A DNA stretch of 40,113 nt from assembly GCF_030063355.1 (NCBI RefSeq), contig NZ_JASISZ010000071.1:1-40113 (forward strand). The letters are read 5' to 3'. Shown piece after piece: positions 1 through 8,365 of this stretch. The DNA comes from Streptomyces sp. PH10-H1 (GTDB lineage Bacteria; Actinomycetota; Actinomycetes; Streptomycetales; Streptomycetaceae). Position 1 is the first letter of the stretch. Every line of letters begins with the position of its first letter. The translations under genes and the position numbers were made by a program. A model generated the notes under the pieces. That model worked only from the letters and a program-made list of their open reading frames with translations, ran no database searches and had not been told where the DNA came from.

Positions 1-422
1 AACACGGCATACGGGGCGTGCCCGAGGGTCGGCAGCTTCGTACCCGGGCCGACCGAACCCAGCACCCAGCGCGGCCGGTCCCTCGTCGCGAAACCGTCCG
101 CGACCTCACGCGCCAACCGGGCACCGGCCACCGACAGTTCATGGATCCGGCCGGGGATTTCGTACTCCCCCAACGCCGCCAGATTCGCCCCGAAGGTATT
201 GGTCTCGACACAGTCCACACCCGCCGCGAAATACTCCTCATGCACCGACCGCACAATGTCCGGCCGGGTCACGTTCAGCACCTCATTGCAGCCCTCCAGA
301 TCCTGGAAATCCTCCAGCGACGGATCCTGCGCCTGCAACATCGTGCCCATCGCACCATCAGCCACCACCACCCGCGACGCGAACGCCGCACGAAGGGCAT
401 CGGCCCGGGACGTCCCGCTCAT
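1..422 (-). CDS. metH: Methionine synthase MetH, N-terminal part (partial, runs off window)
   Basis: Cobalamin-dependent methionine synthase, which methylates homocysteine to methionine. Only the first 140 residues are in the window; the gene continues past base 1. The visible part is the start of the homocysteine S-methyltransferase barrel: VVVADGAMGTMLQ near residue 20, then GCNEVLNVTRPDIV, VDCVETNTFGAN and VLGSVGPGTKLPT, all typical of MetH. The ATG at 422 overlaps the TGA of the upstream kinase (ATGA), implying translational coupling. Together with the kinase and MetK it forms a SAM-regeneration set, which is common next to clusters making multiply O-methylated products. A second, cluster-linked copy beside the housekeeping metH is likely but cannot be checked here. 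Confidence 0.9.
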   Translation of the reverse strand, partial: MSGTSRADALRAAFASRVVVADGAMGTMLQAQDPSLEDFQDLEGCNEVLNVTRPDIVRSVHEEYFAAGVDCVETNTFGANLAALGEYEIPGRIHELSVAGARLAREVADGFATRDRPRWVLGSVGPGTKLPTLGHAPYAV

Positions 423-1402
423 GACACGGCCGCCAGGTGCGGTTCGATCTCGCCGGCCACGACGCCGCCGTGGGTGCTGTCGATCCTCCCGAGGAGGTCC
501 GCGGCGGAGAGCTGGTACTCCTGCGGACCGACGGATTCGAGGACGATGGTGGCCAGCGCGCAGCCGAGTTGGGCGGACCGTTCTGCGGTCCACTTCCACG
601 CCGCGCCCGCGAGGAACCCAGCGCGGAAGGCGTCGCCGACTCCGGTCGGCTCGGAGGGCGCGGTGGTGAGCACGGCGGGTACCGAGATGGTGGGCTCGCC
701 GGTGCGGTCGATGCGGACGCCGTCGGCGCCGAGGGTGGTGATCCAGGTGCCGACCCGGTCGAGGACCTGCTGCGCCGTCCAGCCGGTGCGTTCCTGGAGC
801 AGCGAGGCCTCGTAGTCGTTGGTGAACAGGTACCGTGCGCCGGTGACCAGCTGGCGCGCCGACGGGCCGTCCAGGGTGGCGAGTTGCTGCGAGGGGTCGG
901 CGGCGAAGGCGATGCCCAGGCAGCGGCATTCCTGGGTGTGCCGGAGCATCGCGTCGGGGTCGTTGGCTCCGATGAGGACCAGGTCGAGGCCGCCGGCGCG
1001 GCCCGCTATCGGACCGAGCTCGATCTCCCGTGCCTCGGACATGGCGCCCGGGTAGAAGGTGGCGATCTGGTTCTGGTCGGCGTCGGTCGTGCAGACGAAG
1101 CGCGCGGTGTGCCGGGTCTCGCTGACCCGTACCGGCGTCGTGTCGACGCCGTTTGCCTCGAGCCACTTCCCGTACTCGGCGAAGTCGACACCGGCCGCCC
1201 CGACCAGCAGCGGCCGGATTCCCAGCCGCCCCAGCCCGATGGCGATATTGGCCGCCACCCCTCCCCGCCGGACCTCGAGGTCGTCGGCGAGGAAGGACAG
1301 GGAGACCTTGTCGAGCCGGTCGGCGAGCAGCTGCTCACTGAAGCGGCCCGGGAAGTTCATGAGATGGTCGGTTGCGATCGAACCGGTGACGGCGATCTGC
1401 AC
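419..1402 (-). CDS. PfkB-family sugar/nucleoside kinase, probable adenosine kinase
   Basis: Ribokinase/PfkB-fold kinase of 327 residues. It shows the N-terminal substrate-binding motif RRGGVAANIAIGLGRLG (about residues 45-61) and the C-terminal signature PTGVGDAFRAGF from residue 252, with Asp257 as the catalytic base. Its sequence style and its place between metK and metH suggest adenosine kinase, clearing adenosine released from S-adenosylhomocysteine so that methylation is not product-inhibited. The stop overlaps the metH start by four bases; metK ends 17 bases upstream, so all three are probably one transcript. The substrate is inferred from context: a PfkB sugar kinase cannot be excluded by motif alone. 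Confidence 0.82.
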   Translation of the reverse strand: MQIAVTGSIATDHLMNFPGRFSEQLLADRLDKVSLSFLADDLEVRRGGVAANIAIGLGRLGIRPLLVGAAGVDFAEYGKWLEANGVDTTPVRVSETRHTARFVCTTDADQNQIATFYPGAMSEAREIELGPIAGRAGGLDLVLIGANDPDAMLRHTQECRCLGIAFAADPSQQLATLDGPSARQLVTGARYLFTNDYEASLLQERTGWTAQQVLDRVGTWITTLGADGVRIDRTGEPTISVPAVLTTAPSEPTGVGDAFRAGFLAGAAWKWTAERSAQLGCALATIVLESVGPQEYQLSAADLLGRIDSTHGGVVAGEIEPHLAAVS

Positions 1403-1419
1403 AGCGCTCTCTCCTTCGG

Positions 1420-2628
1420 TCAGCCTCGCACGGTGGCGAGCAGCTTTTCGACCCGGTCGGTGCGCTCCCAGGTGAGGTCGGGCAGCTCGCGGCCGAAGTG
1501 CCCGTAGGCGGCCGTCTGCGCGTAGATCGGCCGCAGCAGGTCGAGGTCACGGATGATGGCGGCCGGGCGCAGGTCGAAGACGCTGCGGACGGCGTCCTGG
1601 ATCTGTTCGACCGGGACGGACTCGGTGCCGAAGGTCTCGACGAACAGTCCGACCGGGGCCGCTTTGCCGATGGCGTAGGCGACCTGGACCTCGCAGCGGC
1701 GGGCCAGACCGGCGGCGACGACGTTCTTGGCGACCCAGCGCATCGCGTAGGCGGCCGAACGGTCCACCTTGGACGGGTCCTTGCCGGAGAACGCGCCACC
1801 ACCGTGGCGGGCCATCCCACCGTACGTGTCGACGATGATCTTCCGACCGGTCAGCCCCGCGTCACCCATCGGACCGCCCACCTCGAACCGGCCGGTCGGA
1901 TTGACGAGCAACCGGTAGCCCTCCGTGGACAGGTCGATGCCGGCTTCGGCGAGGGCCTCGAGCTCGGGCTCCACGACGTACTCGCGGATGTCCGGGGCCA
2001 GGAGGGATTCCAGGTCGATGTCGGAGGCGTGCTGGGAGGAGACCACCAGGGTGTCCAGCCGCACCGCCTGGCTCCCCTCGTACTCGACGGTGACCTGGGT
2101 CTTGCCGTCGGGGCGCAGATAGGCGACGGTGCCGTCCTTGCGGACCTGCGTCAGGCGGTGGGCGAGACGGTGGGCGAGGGCGATGGGCAGCGGCATCAGT
2201 TCGGGGGTGTCGTCGCACGCGTAGCCGAACATCAGGCCCTGGTCGCCGGCGCCCTGCCGGTCGAGGTCGTCCTCGCCGCCCTCCACCCGCGACTCGTACG
2301 CGGTGTCGACGCCCTGCGCGATGTCGGGCGACTGGGCGCCGATCGACACCGACACTCCGCACGAGGCACCGTCGAAGCCCTTGGAGGACGAGTCGTAGCC
2401 GATGTCCAGAACGGTCTGCCGCACGATCGCCGGTATGTCGGCGTACGCGGACGTGGTGACCTCACCGGCGATGTGCACCTGGCCGGTCGTGATCAGGGTT
2501 TCGACAGCGACCCGGGATGTCGGGTCCTGTCGCAGCAGCGCGTCCAGGATGGAGTCGCTGATCCGATCGGCGATCTTGTCGGGGTGGCCCTCGGTCACGG
2601 ACTCCGAGGTGAACAGTCGGCGGGACAC
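1420..2628 (-). CDS. metK: S-adenosylmethionine synthetase (methionine adenosyltransferase)
   Basis: Makes SAM from methionine and ATP in the cytoplasm. The 402-residue protein has the full set of family motifs: FTSESVTEGHPDK at the N terminus (ATP binding), GAGDQGLMFGYA, and GGGAFSGKDPSKVDRSAAYA. The GTG at 2628 is chosen because the upstream extension is not MetK-like and GGAGG stands four bases before it. Length matches the family (about 400). It lies downstream of the dehydrogenase-like gene and upstream of the adenosine-kinase-like and metH genes. The likely role is to feed the three or more methyltransferases of the cluster. Confidence 0.97.
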   Translation of the reverse strand: MSRRLFTSESVTEGHPDKIADRISDSILDALLRQDPTSRVAVETLITTGQVHIAGEVTTSAYADIPAIVRQTVLDIGYDSSSKGFDGASCGVSVSIGAQSPDIAQGVDTAYESRVEGGEDDLDRQGAGDQGLMFGYACDDTPELMPLPIALAHRLAHRLTQVRKDGTVAYLRPDGKTQVTVEYEGSQAVRLDTLVVSSQHASDIDLESLLAPDIREYVVEPELEALAEAGIDLSTEGYRLLVNPTGRFEVGGPMGDAGLTGRKIIVDTYGGMARHGGGAFSGKDPSKVDRSAAYAMRWVAKNVVAAGLARRCEVQVAYAIGKAAPVGLFVETFGTESVPVEQIQDAVRSVFDLRPAAIIRDLDLLRPIYAQTAAYGHFGRELPDLTWERTDRVEKLLATVRG

Positions 2629-2715
2629 GGTTCCTCCAGTTGGTCGGTGACCTCGGCCCATGCTGCGAGCTGAGCCTGCAAGGCGGCTCAAGGCGGGGTC
2701 GACGCGTGCAGTGCG

Positions 2716-3582
2716 TCAGGTCCTGGTGTGCTCGATGAGGATGGCGGCGTCCTTGTCCCCGTCGCCCGCCGCGATGACCTCGGCGAACCTGGAGCGGACC
2801 ATGTCGAGGACGGGGAGCTGGATGCCCGCTTCGAGGGCCGCCTTGTTGGCGAGCCGCAGGTCCTTCTCCATCAGCGAGGCGCGGAAGAAGGCGGGTTCAT
2901 AGTTTCCCTTGAGCATGAGTTCCGCCCGGAAACGCATCACCATCGAACTGAATCCGCTGGCCGCGATGGAGGCGATCAGCAGGTCACGGTCGAGGCCGGC
3001 GGCCTCGCCGTAGGAGACGCCCTCGGCGAGTGCCGCGATCTGCGCGCCGAGCAGCAGGTTGAAGATGAGCTTGATGGTGCTCGCCATGCCCGGAGCCCCG
3101 GCCATGATCACTTCCGAGCTGATGACGTCCAGGATGTCGCGCACCGCGGCGATGTCCTCGTCGGCGCCCGAGGCGAACACCCGCAGCTCACCCTTGTGAG
3201 CCTGGAACGGGTTGCCCACCACGCACGCCTCCACCCGGCGCAGGCCCAGCTCCGCCAGGCGCGCGGCGGAGTCCCTGGCGTACCGGGGGGACACGGTGGA
3301 GGTGTCGATCACAATGCTGCCGCGGTCCAGCACCGGCGCCACCTGGTCGAAGAGGATCTGTTCGACGGCATGCTCGTCACTGAGACTGAGCAGCACGACG
3401 CTCTGCCCTGCGGCGGCCTCCTGGGGCGTCGGGGCGTTGAAGGCGCCCTGTGCCACCAGCGCCTCGGCCTTCTGTGCGGTGCGGTTGTACACGGTGAGCG
3501 CGTACCCGGCCTTGAGCAGGGTGTGTGCCATCCCCCGGCCCATGTTGCCCAGTCCGATGAAGCTGAGCTCCTTCGCGTCCAT
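2716..3582 (-). CDS. NAD(P)-dependent beta-hydroxyacid dehydrogenase family protein
   Basis: 288 residues, the normal size for the 3-hydroxyisobutyrate/6-phosphogluconate dehydrogenase family. The Rossmann motif FIGLGNMGRGMAHTLL (residues 8-23) is intact and followed by VYNRT, where Arg at the end of beta-2 suggests NADPH. The catalytic lysine is present as Lys171 in STIKLIFNLLLG. The family's substrate-anchoring motif, normally close to DAPVSGG, is here EACVVGNPFQ (118-127), so the substrate is probably not a simple hydroxyisobutyrate-type acid. GAGGAG lies five bases before the ATG. It is co-directional with the ABM gene (20-base gap). It could be a ketone or imine reductase on a polyketide intermediate; the true substrate is unknown. 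Confidence 0.8.
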   Translation of the reverse strand: MDAKELSFIGLGNMGRGMAHTLLKAGYALTVYNRTAQKAEALVAQGAFNAPTPQEAAAGQSVVLLSLSDEHAVEQILFDQVAPVLDRGSIVIDTSTVSPRYARDSAARLAELGLRRVEACVVGNPFQAHKGELRVFASGADEDIAAVRDILDVISSEVIMAGAPGMASTIKLIFNLLLGAQIAALAEGVSYGEAAGLDRDLLIASIAASGFSSMVMRFRAELMLKGNYEPAFFRASLMEKDLRLANKAALEAGIQLPVLDMVRSRFAEVIAAGDGDKDAAILIEHTRT

Positions 3583-3602
3583 GCCACTCCTCGGTCGACG
3601 GG

Positions 3603-3962
3603 TCAGGCGGTCGCTGCGGCGGCGCCCACACCGCCGAGGTCATACACGATCTGGGTGAGGACCATCTGTCCTCCGGTGCGGAAGGGCTTCAGCCGCCGCC
3701 GGTGCTCGACATGCGCTTCGCTCCGCTCGAACTCCCGGAAGCTGGGTTCATCGCGCCAGTCGGTGATGACGTAGTAGACGCTCTCCTCCTCGACGCTGCG
3801 CACCAGCACCTGTCCGAGGTTGGCGTGCTCCAGCGCGATGAGCCGGCCCACCTCGAGCCAGGCGTGTTCGAAGCTCACGTGCGAGCCCGGACGAATCTCC
3901 ATCCGGAGGATCACCCTGAAGGGCGGGGCGCTGTGGGTTCCCCTGCCTGTGCTGCCGTTCAT
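3603..3962 (-). CDS. Antibiotic biosynthesis monooxygenase (ABM) domain protein
   Basis: Small (119 residues) single-domain protein with a dimeric alpha/beta-barrel (ABM) look: FRVILRMEIRPG, then LGQVLVRSVEEESVYYVITDW, DEPSFREFERS and HRRRLKPFR. Family members such as ActVA-ORF6 and TcmH oxidise phenolic or anthrone intermediates to quinones without metal or flavin. The ATG at 3962 is preferred over a longer reading to 4130 because the extra 56 residues are Pro/Arg-rich without domain character and would cover the divergent promoter. It is the first gene of a minus-strand unit running toward metK. Likely function: oxygenation or quinone formation on the aromatic core. A cyclase-like role is possible, since the fold is shared. 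Confidence 0.8.
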   Translation of the reverse strand: MNGSTGRGTHSAPPFRVILRMEIRPGSHVSFEHAWLEVGRLIALEHANLGQVLVRSVEEESVYYVITDWRDEPSFREFERSEAHVEHRRRLKPFRTGGQMVLTQIVYDLGGVGAAAATA

Positions 3963-4032
3963 GTCACCGCCTTGTCCCGATGCCAGCCGCCGAATCCCGT
4001 CCGGCGGTCGGGCGAAACGCTGGCAGGGCACG

Positions 4033-4050
4033 ATCGAGGACAGCTCAAGA
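4033..4050. promoter_or_regulatory. Putative SARP-type operator (ATCGAGG-n4-CTCAAGA)
   Basis: Two TCRAG-core heptamers start exactly 11 bases apart in the 166-base region between the divergent ABM and flavin monooxygenase genes. Direct heptamer repeats with 11-bp periodicity are the known binding pattern of Streptomyces antibiotic regulatory proteins. The same arrangement recurs in seven other intergenic regions of this window. One half-site is imperfect. Confidence 0.4.
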
Positions 4051-4128
4051 AGTCCCTCCAGCGCGGCCCGAGGGCTCGGCCGGACCCTGCCGGGGTCAGT
4101 GCCGCGAGCAGGGGAAGGTGCCGAAGCC

Positions 4129-5346
4129 ATGCGGACAACTCACTCACCCATGCACGTCCTTGTCATCGGCGGCGGTATCGGCGGCCTCTGCCTCGCACAG
4201 GGGCTGCACCGGGCCGGGGTCGCTGTCACCGTGTACGAACGCGACGAGTCGCCGGAGGGCCGGAGGCAGGGCTACCGGCTGCGGATCAGCCCGGAAGGCG
4301 AGTACGCCCTGCGCGAGTGCCTGCCGCCGGCGCTGCTGGAGCTGCTGACCGCCACCTCCAACGAGCGGGACGACGCCGGTCTTGTGGCCTACGACGAGCA
4401 CCTCGTCCAGCAGTGGGCGCCGGCCTTCGACGATCCGCGCGGGGACTCCCCCGACAAGATCGACGCCGTCGACCGGGTGACCCTGCGCCGCATCCTGCTC
4501 GCCGGCTTGGGCGATGTGGTCCGATTCGGCAAGACCTTCGAGCGCTACGAGCAGAACGCCGACGGCCGGGTCGTCGCGCACTTCGAGGACGGCACCCGGG
4601 CCGAGGGCGATGTGCTGGTGGCGGCGGACGGCACCAACTCCCGGATCCGCGCCCAGGCCAGGCCGTGGGACGTCCCCAAGGACCTGGGGGTGCGCACCGT
4701 CTTCTCGCGCATCCCGCGGGCCTCTGCCGTCAGCGGGGGTATGCCGGAGGTGCTGCGCGACCGGTTCAGCTATGTGATCGGCAGCGACGGGCACCACATC
4801 GGCCTGATGCCGATGACCTTCCGCAGCCGGCCCACCGAGGCGGCGGCGCGGCTGTGGCCGGACGCGGCGCTGGAGGATACCGACGACTACTACATGTCGG
4901 TCTTCAATGTGCACGGCGAGGACCTGGGCATGACGGACGAGGCGTTCTTCGCGCTCAGCGGCGAGGAGCTGTGCCGGCTCGTCGTGGAGCGGACCCGTTC
5001 CTGGCACCCGGACCTGCGCGGGATCTTCGGCCACGCCGAGCCGGAGGCCACTTTCGCGGTCGCGCTGCGCGCCACGACGCCGGTCGAGGCGTGGGAGGAC
5101 GGCCCGGTGATCCCGCTCGGGGACGCCGTGCACACCATGCCGCCCTCGGGCGGCGTGGGGGCCAACACCGCGGTGCGCGACGCGGCCGCGCTCACCCGGG
5201 CGCTGGTGGCCGTCGAGCGCGGGGAGCAGGAGCGGAGTGCGGCTTTCGCGGAGTACCAGAAGGCGATGGTCGAGTACGCGACGGAGGGCGTGCAGATGTC
5301 CCTGAAGATCGCCCAGTGGTCGATCAAGAAGGTGCAGGACGTATAG
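4129..5346 (+). CDS. FAD-dependent aromatic monooxygenase (class A, PHBH fold)
   Basis: 405-residue flavin hydroxylase. Residues 9-20 are HVLVIGGGIGGL (FAD ADP-binding GxGxxG), VLVAADGTNSRIR is the internal DG motif, and LGDAVHTMPPSGGVGANT near residue 331 is the second FAD motif. The start at 4129 has GGGGAAGG upstream; longer readings run into the divergent promoter. It is a paralog of the monooxygenase at 6981-8333, sharing architecture and the LRRILL/LRQVLF, RFGKTFERYE/HFDKKYTHYE stretches. It probably hydroxylates, or oxidatively opens, an aromatic or quinone ring, the type of step that forms xanthones. The exact position of attack cannot be read. It is transcribed alone, facing the secreted-protein gene. 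Confidence 0.88.
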   Translation: MRTTHSPMHVLVIGGGIGGLCLAQGLHRAGVAVTVYERDESPEGRRQGYRLRISPEGEYALRECLPPALLELLTATSNERDDAGLVAYDEHLVQQWAPAFDDPRGDSPDKIDAVDRVTLRRILLAGLGDVVRFGKTFERYEQNADGRVVAHFEDGTRAEGDVLVAADGTNSRIRAQARPWDVPKDLGVRTVFSRIPRASAVSGGMPEVLRDRFSYVIGSDGHHIGLMPMTFRSRPTEAAARLWPDAALEDTDDYYMSVFNVHGEDLGMTDEAFFALSGEELCRLVVERTRSWHPDLRGIFGHAEPEATFAVALRATTPVEAWEDGPVIPLGDAVHTMPPSGGVGANTAVRDAAALTRALVAVERGEQERSAAFAEYQKAMVEYATEGVQMSLKIAQWSIKKVQDV

Positions 5347-5397
5347 GCGGGTCTCGGCGGGTGCTCGTCACGCTCCAGGAACCGCCGTCCACGGGGT

Positions 5398-5432
5398 CGG
5401 CCGCCTGCCGGTACTTCTCATGGGAGGCGGCC
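5398..5432. terminator. Weak hairpin between convergent genes
   Basis: A 9-bp inverted repeat (CGGCCGCCT at 5398-5406 and AGGCGGCCG at 5425-5433) with an 18-base loop lies between the convergent monooxygenase and secreted-protein genes. No T-run follows. It may act as a bidirectional terminator, but in DNA this GC-rich the stem is weak evidence. Confidence 0.3.
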
Positions 5433-5447
5433 GGCTTGTGCTCAGCG

Positions 5448-5915
5448 TTACGGGAGCGGGGTGAGGGTGGTGCCGTCCGCTTCGAGGAATCGGTTGCCGA
5501 CGCGGATGGTGCCCACACCGAGGTTGTCGACGAGCAGACCCACGAGGACCTCGACGCACGACGACGGGGCGGCATTGGTCTTGTAGACGGCGAAGAGGTG
5601 GTTGTCCTCAACGCAGTAGGACGCCCTCCCGCCGGAAAACAGGGGACTGTCCCACGCCAAACCGTTGCCGTTGTCGCTGAAGGTGGTCGTGACCGTGGCA
5701 GCGCCGGCGGACCACAGGGGGCCGTACCCGGTGTTGACGTCATCCATTGTCGTTCCGTAAACCCCCTGCGCGCCCGTGAGTTCGCCATTCACGATGCGGA
5801 ACACGCCACCTACGGGAACGTCCGCTCGCGCGGGCGAGGCGAGAACCACGCCGCTGGTGAGGGCGAGAGCGGGTACAGCGAGGAGAGCGCCGATCCGGGT
5901 GCGCAGACCAAACAT
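5448..5915 (-). CDS. Small secreted protein of unknown function
   Basis: 155 residues beginning MFGLRTRIGALLAVPALALT, a clear Sec signal peptide with a predicted cut after ASPARA (about residue 32). The mature part of about 120 residues is rich in Gly, Val, Thr and Asn with beta-strand-like alternation, and has two cysteines (in SYCVED and SSCVE) that could form a disulfide after export. The ATG at 5915 has AAGGAG seven bases upstream; longer upstream reading is not protein-like. I recognise no family. It stands alone on the minus strand, so it may be a bystander or an extracellular binding or protection protein. Confidence 0.72.
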   Translation of the reverse strand: MFGLRTRIGALLAVPALALTSGVVLASPARADVPVGGVFRIVNGELTGAQGVYGTTMDDVNTGYGPLWSAGAATVTTTFSDNGNGLAWDSPLFSGGRASYCVEDNHLFAVYKTNAAPSSCVEVLVGLLVDNLGVGTIRVGNRFLEADGTTLTPLP

Positions 5916-6150
5916 GTTCGACTCCTTCGTGGGCCGGGTGAGCCGGGGCAGTGCGGCTGGTCCCCGCGCTGCCGCCGGAATACCGCCGACTACCGGCAGA
6001 GCTCTGTCCCATCGGACGCCACGAAACGGGATCGTGCCTCTCGGCCGGGGCAAGCGGGTGACGGCTCAGGGCGATCGCCACGCCGTTGGACGTCCTCGGC
6101 AGGTCGGCCGGTCACGCTGCCCGAGCCGGCCACCGCGGCGCTCGCTCGGG

Positions 6151-6178
6151 GCGGGGGCGGGCGTAGGCCCGCCCCCGC
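6151..6178 (-). terminator. Rho-independent-type hairpin after the SDR gene
   Basis: Perfect 12-bp stem (GCGGGGGCGGGC at 6151-6162 pairing with 6167-6178) with a four-base loop, beginning eight bases after the stop of the minus-strand SDR. It closes the long minus-strand unit that starts at the glycosyltransferase. No T-run follows, as is usual in Streptomyces. Confidence 0.7.
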
Positions 6179-6185
6179 TCGCGCC

Positions 6186-6938
6186 TCAGCGGCCCCCCGC
6201 GGTGTGCACCACTTCCCCGTTGACGTTGCCGTTGGCTTCGGAGCAGAGGAAGACGATCACGCGGGCCACGTCCTCCGGGGTGCTCAGCCGGCCGCTGGGG
6301 GTCTCCTGGCCGCTGTGGGCGATGATGGCCGGGTCGACGTTCTGCAGGCTCTCGGTCAGGGTGCCGCCCGGTGAGACGACGTTGACCAGGATGCCGTCCC
6401 GGGTCCACATCAGACCACGGGCGAAGCCGTGCAGCGCCGCCTTCGCGGCTCCGTAGATCTCCGAGCCGGGGCTGCCGTGTTCCGCCGTCACCGAGGACAG
6501 CAGGACGACCCGGCCCCAGTGGCGCTCGCGCATGCCGCGCAGGGCGTGCCGGATCACCAGCATGTGCCCCTCCACGTTGTCGCGGAGCAGCGGAAACCAG
6601 TCCTCGGTGGACAGGTCCTCGAAGCGCGGCAACTGGTCGGGGTCGACCCAGAAGAACGACTGGGCGTTGGCCACCACGATGTCGACGCCGCCCCATGCGT
6701 CCTCCACTCCGCGTACCGCCGCCTCGATGGAGGCGGGGTCGCCGAGGGCGCACTGGGCGGCGCGGAACCGTTCGGGGCCGCCCAGTTCCGCGACGGCCTT
6801 CTCCGCCTCGTCCGCGGCCGAGTGGTAGGTGATCGCGACCCGGGCGCCCTCCTCGGCGAATACCCGTGCCGTGGCACGGCCGATGCCCCGGGTGGCACCG
6901 GTGATGAGGACGCGTTTGTCCCTGAGCCCGAGATCCAC
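6186..6938 (-). CDS. Short-chain dehydrogenase/reductase
   Basis: Classical SDR of 250 residues: TGATRGIG at 13-20 for NAD(P) binding and the catalytic Ser149, Tyr162 and Lys166 (LLSSVTAEHG...IYGAAK). The usual NNAG motif is VANAQS (about 89-94), with Gln replacing Gly. It is last in the minus-strand unit, 42 bases after the flavin monooxygenase. A likely role is ketoreduction or alcohol oxidation on a polyketide tailoring intermediate. It is one of three SDRs in the window and is only distantly similar to the others. Substrate not deducible. Confidence 0.85.
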   Translation of the reverse strand: MDLGLRDKRVLITGATRGIGRATARVFAEEGARVAITYHSAADEAEKAVAELGGPERFRAAQCALGDPASIEAAVRGVEDAWGGVDIVVANAQSFFWVDPDQLPRFEDLSTEDWFPLLRDNVEGHMLVIRHALRGMRERHWGRVVLLSSVTAEHGSPGSEIYGAAKAALHGFARGLMWTRDGILVNVVSPGGTLTESLQNVDPAIIAHSGQETPSGRLSTPEDVARVIVFLCSEANGNVNGEVVHTAGGR

Positions 6939-6980
6939 GCCTGCTCCCGTTCTGTCAGAAATCGCCGTCAGAAATCGCTG

Positions 6981-8333
6981 TCAGAAATCGTCGCGGTCGC
7001 CGCCGCGGTAGATGTAGAGCTCCTGGGCCATCTTCCGCTTCATCGCCGGCACCCTGGCCGCCAGCCAGAAGTAGCCGCGCATGCTGGCCAGCACGAGCCG
7101 GCCGAGGTAGGGCTTGTGGACCGGCTGGTCGCCGCCGGTCTGCTTCTTGGAGGCGATGACGGCCTCGAAGCCGTACTTGATCATTCTGGTCTCGTACTCG
7201 TGGACGGCGTCGACCAGGGTGCTGCGGCCCTCGTTGAAGGCGATGAGCTGGTGGCACAGCAGGGCCGCGTCGCGCAGCGCGGTGTTGGCGCCGACGCCCT
7301 GGCCGGGGGTCATGGTGTGGATGGCGTCACCGATCAGCGTGACATTGCTGGACTTCCACTGCTCGATCGGCACCGAGGTGCGGATGTTGATGACGAAGGT
7401 GGTGCTGATCTCGCCCATGCGGAACAGCTTGCGCAGATCGGGGTTCCAGTCCTTCGTCATGTCCAGCGTCAGCTGGATGAGGTCCTCGCGGCTGCGCGTG
7501 AGCACGTCGGCCGGGAACTTGTCGGTGGAGGCCCAGAAGCCCCAGTTGATGTAGTCGCGGGTGTTGTCGAACAGCATGCCGGGCCACTGGTCGAGCAGCT
7601 CGGCGTCATTGCCGCCGATGCCGTTCTTGACCTTGCCCTCGCGGTCCCACTTGAACTCCATCGTGTGGAGGATGCAGCTGTAGCCCTTGGGAGCGAGGAC
7701 CAGCCCGATGCCCTCGAAGACCTCCTTCGGGAGCAGCGCCTTGCTCTCCTCGGTGAGGGGGACCTTGGACGAGATCGAGATGATCTTCGCGTCCTCCACC
7801 TTGGACTGCGGCAGATACTGCTCGCGCACCGCGGAGTTGGCGCCGTCCGCGGCGACCAGGAGGTCGCAGGAGGCCTTGGTGCCGTCGGCGAAGAACGCGG
7901 TGACGGTGCCGTCGTCGTTGTTCTCGTAGTGGGTGTACTTCTTGTCGAAGTGCACGATGTCCTCGACGCCGGTGAACAGGACCTGGCGCAGCGTCATCCG
8001 GCTGACGGACTTCTCGCTGTTGACCGGGTCCTCGTCGACGACCAGCGGCAGGACGATGTTCGGCTTCAGGTCCTCCTTGAGGAAGCTGAAGTACTTCGGC
8101 GAGCGGGCGCAGGTGCTGACGAAGACATCGAACAGCTCGGGCGGCAGGAGTCGCTTGAGCGCCCGGCTGCCGTCGGGGTCGATGCCGACCCGGTAGCCGT
8201 GCAGACCGCTGGTCCTGGTGCGGTCGCGCTCGTACACCGCCACGCTGATACCGGCCCGTTTCAGGCCGTGGGCCAACGCCATCCCACCGGTACCGCCGCC
8301 GATGACAATCACGTGGAACGGATTGTTCGTCAT
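6981..8333 (-). CDS. FAD-dependent aromatic monooxygenase (paralog of 4129-5346)
   Basis: 450-residue class A flavin monooxygenase. HVIVIGGGTGGMALAHGL (7-24) binds FAD; LLVAADGANSAVREQ and IGDAIHTMTPGQGVGANTA are the DG and GD motifs. The C-terminal tail of about 50 residues (KKQTGGDQPVHKPYLGR onward, rich in Arg/Lys/aromatics) extends beyond the paralog at 4129. The ATG at 8333 starts directly at the FAD domain; longer reading would enter the N-hydroxylase gene. It sits 32 bases after that gene in the same unit. It probably hydroxylates or cleaves an aromatic ring of the polyketide; since it is co-transcribed with N-N bond genes, an amine substrate is a less likely alternative. Confidence 0.88.
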   Translation of the reverse strand: MTNNPFHVIVIGGGTGGMALAHGLKRAGISVAVYERDRTRTSGLHGYRVGIDPDGSRALKRLLPPELFDVFVSTCARSPKYFSFLKEDLKPNIVLPLVVDEDPVNSEKSVSRMTLRQVLFTGVEDIVHFDKKYTHYENNDDGTVTAFFADGTKASCDLLVAADGANSAVREQYLPQSKVEDAKIISISSKVPLTEESKALLPKEVFEGIGLVLAPKGYSCILHTMEFKWDREGKVKNGIGGNDAELLDQWPGMLFDNTRDYINWGFWASTDKFPADVLTRSREDLIQLTLDMTKDWNPDLRKLFRMGEISTTFVINIRTSVPIEQWKSSNVTLIGDAIHTMTPGQGVGANTALRDAALLCHQLIAFNEGRSTLVDAVHEYETRMIKYGFEAVIASKKQTGGDQPVHKPYLGRLVLASMRGYFWLAARVPAMKRKMAQELYIYRGGDRDDF

Positions 8334-8365
8334 TCCTGGTGCATCCTTTCGATCCTCCGTGCGCC

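Noticed and set aside
3702..6374. Long plus-strand frame of about 890 codons
   Set aside because: Covers the ABM gene, the divergent promoter, a flavin monooxygenase, and the secreted-protein gene in wrong frames; Arg/Gly/Ala-rich with no domain.
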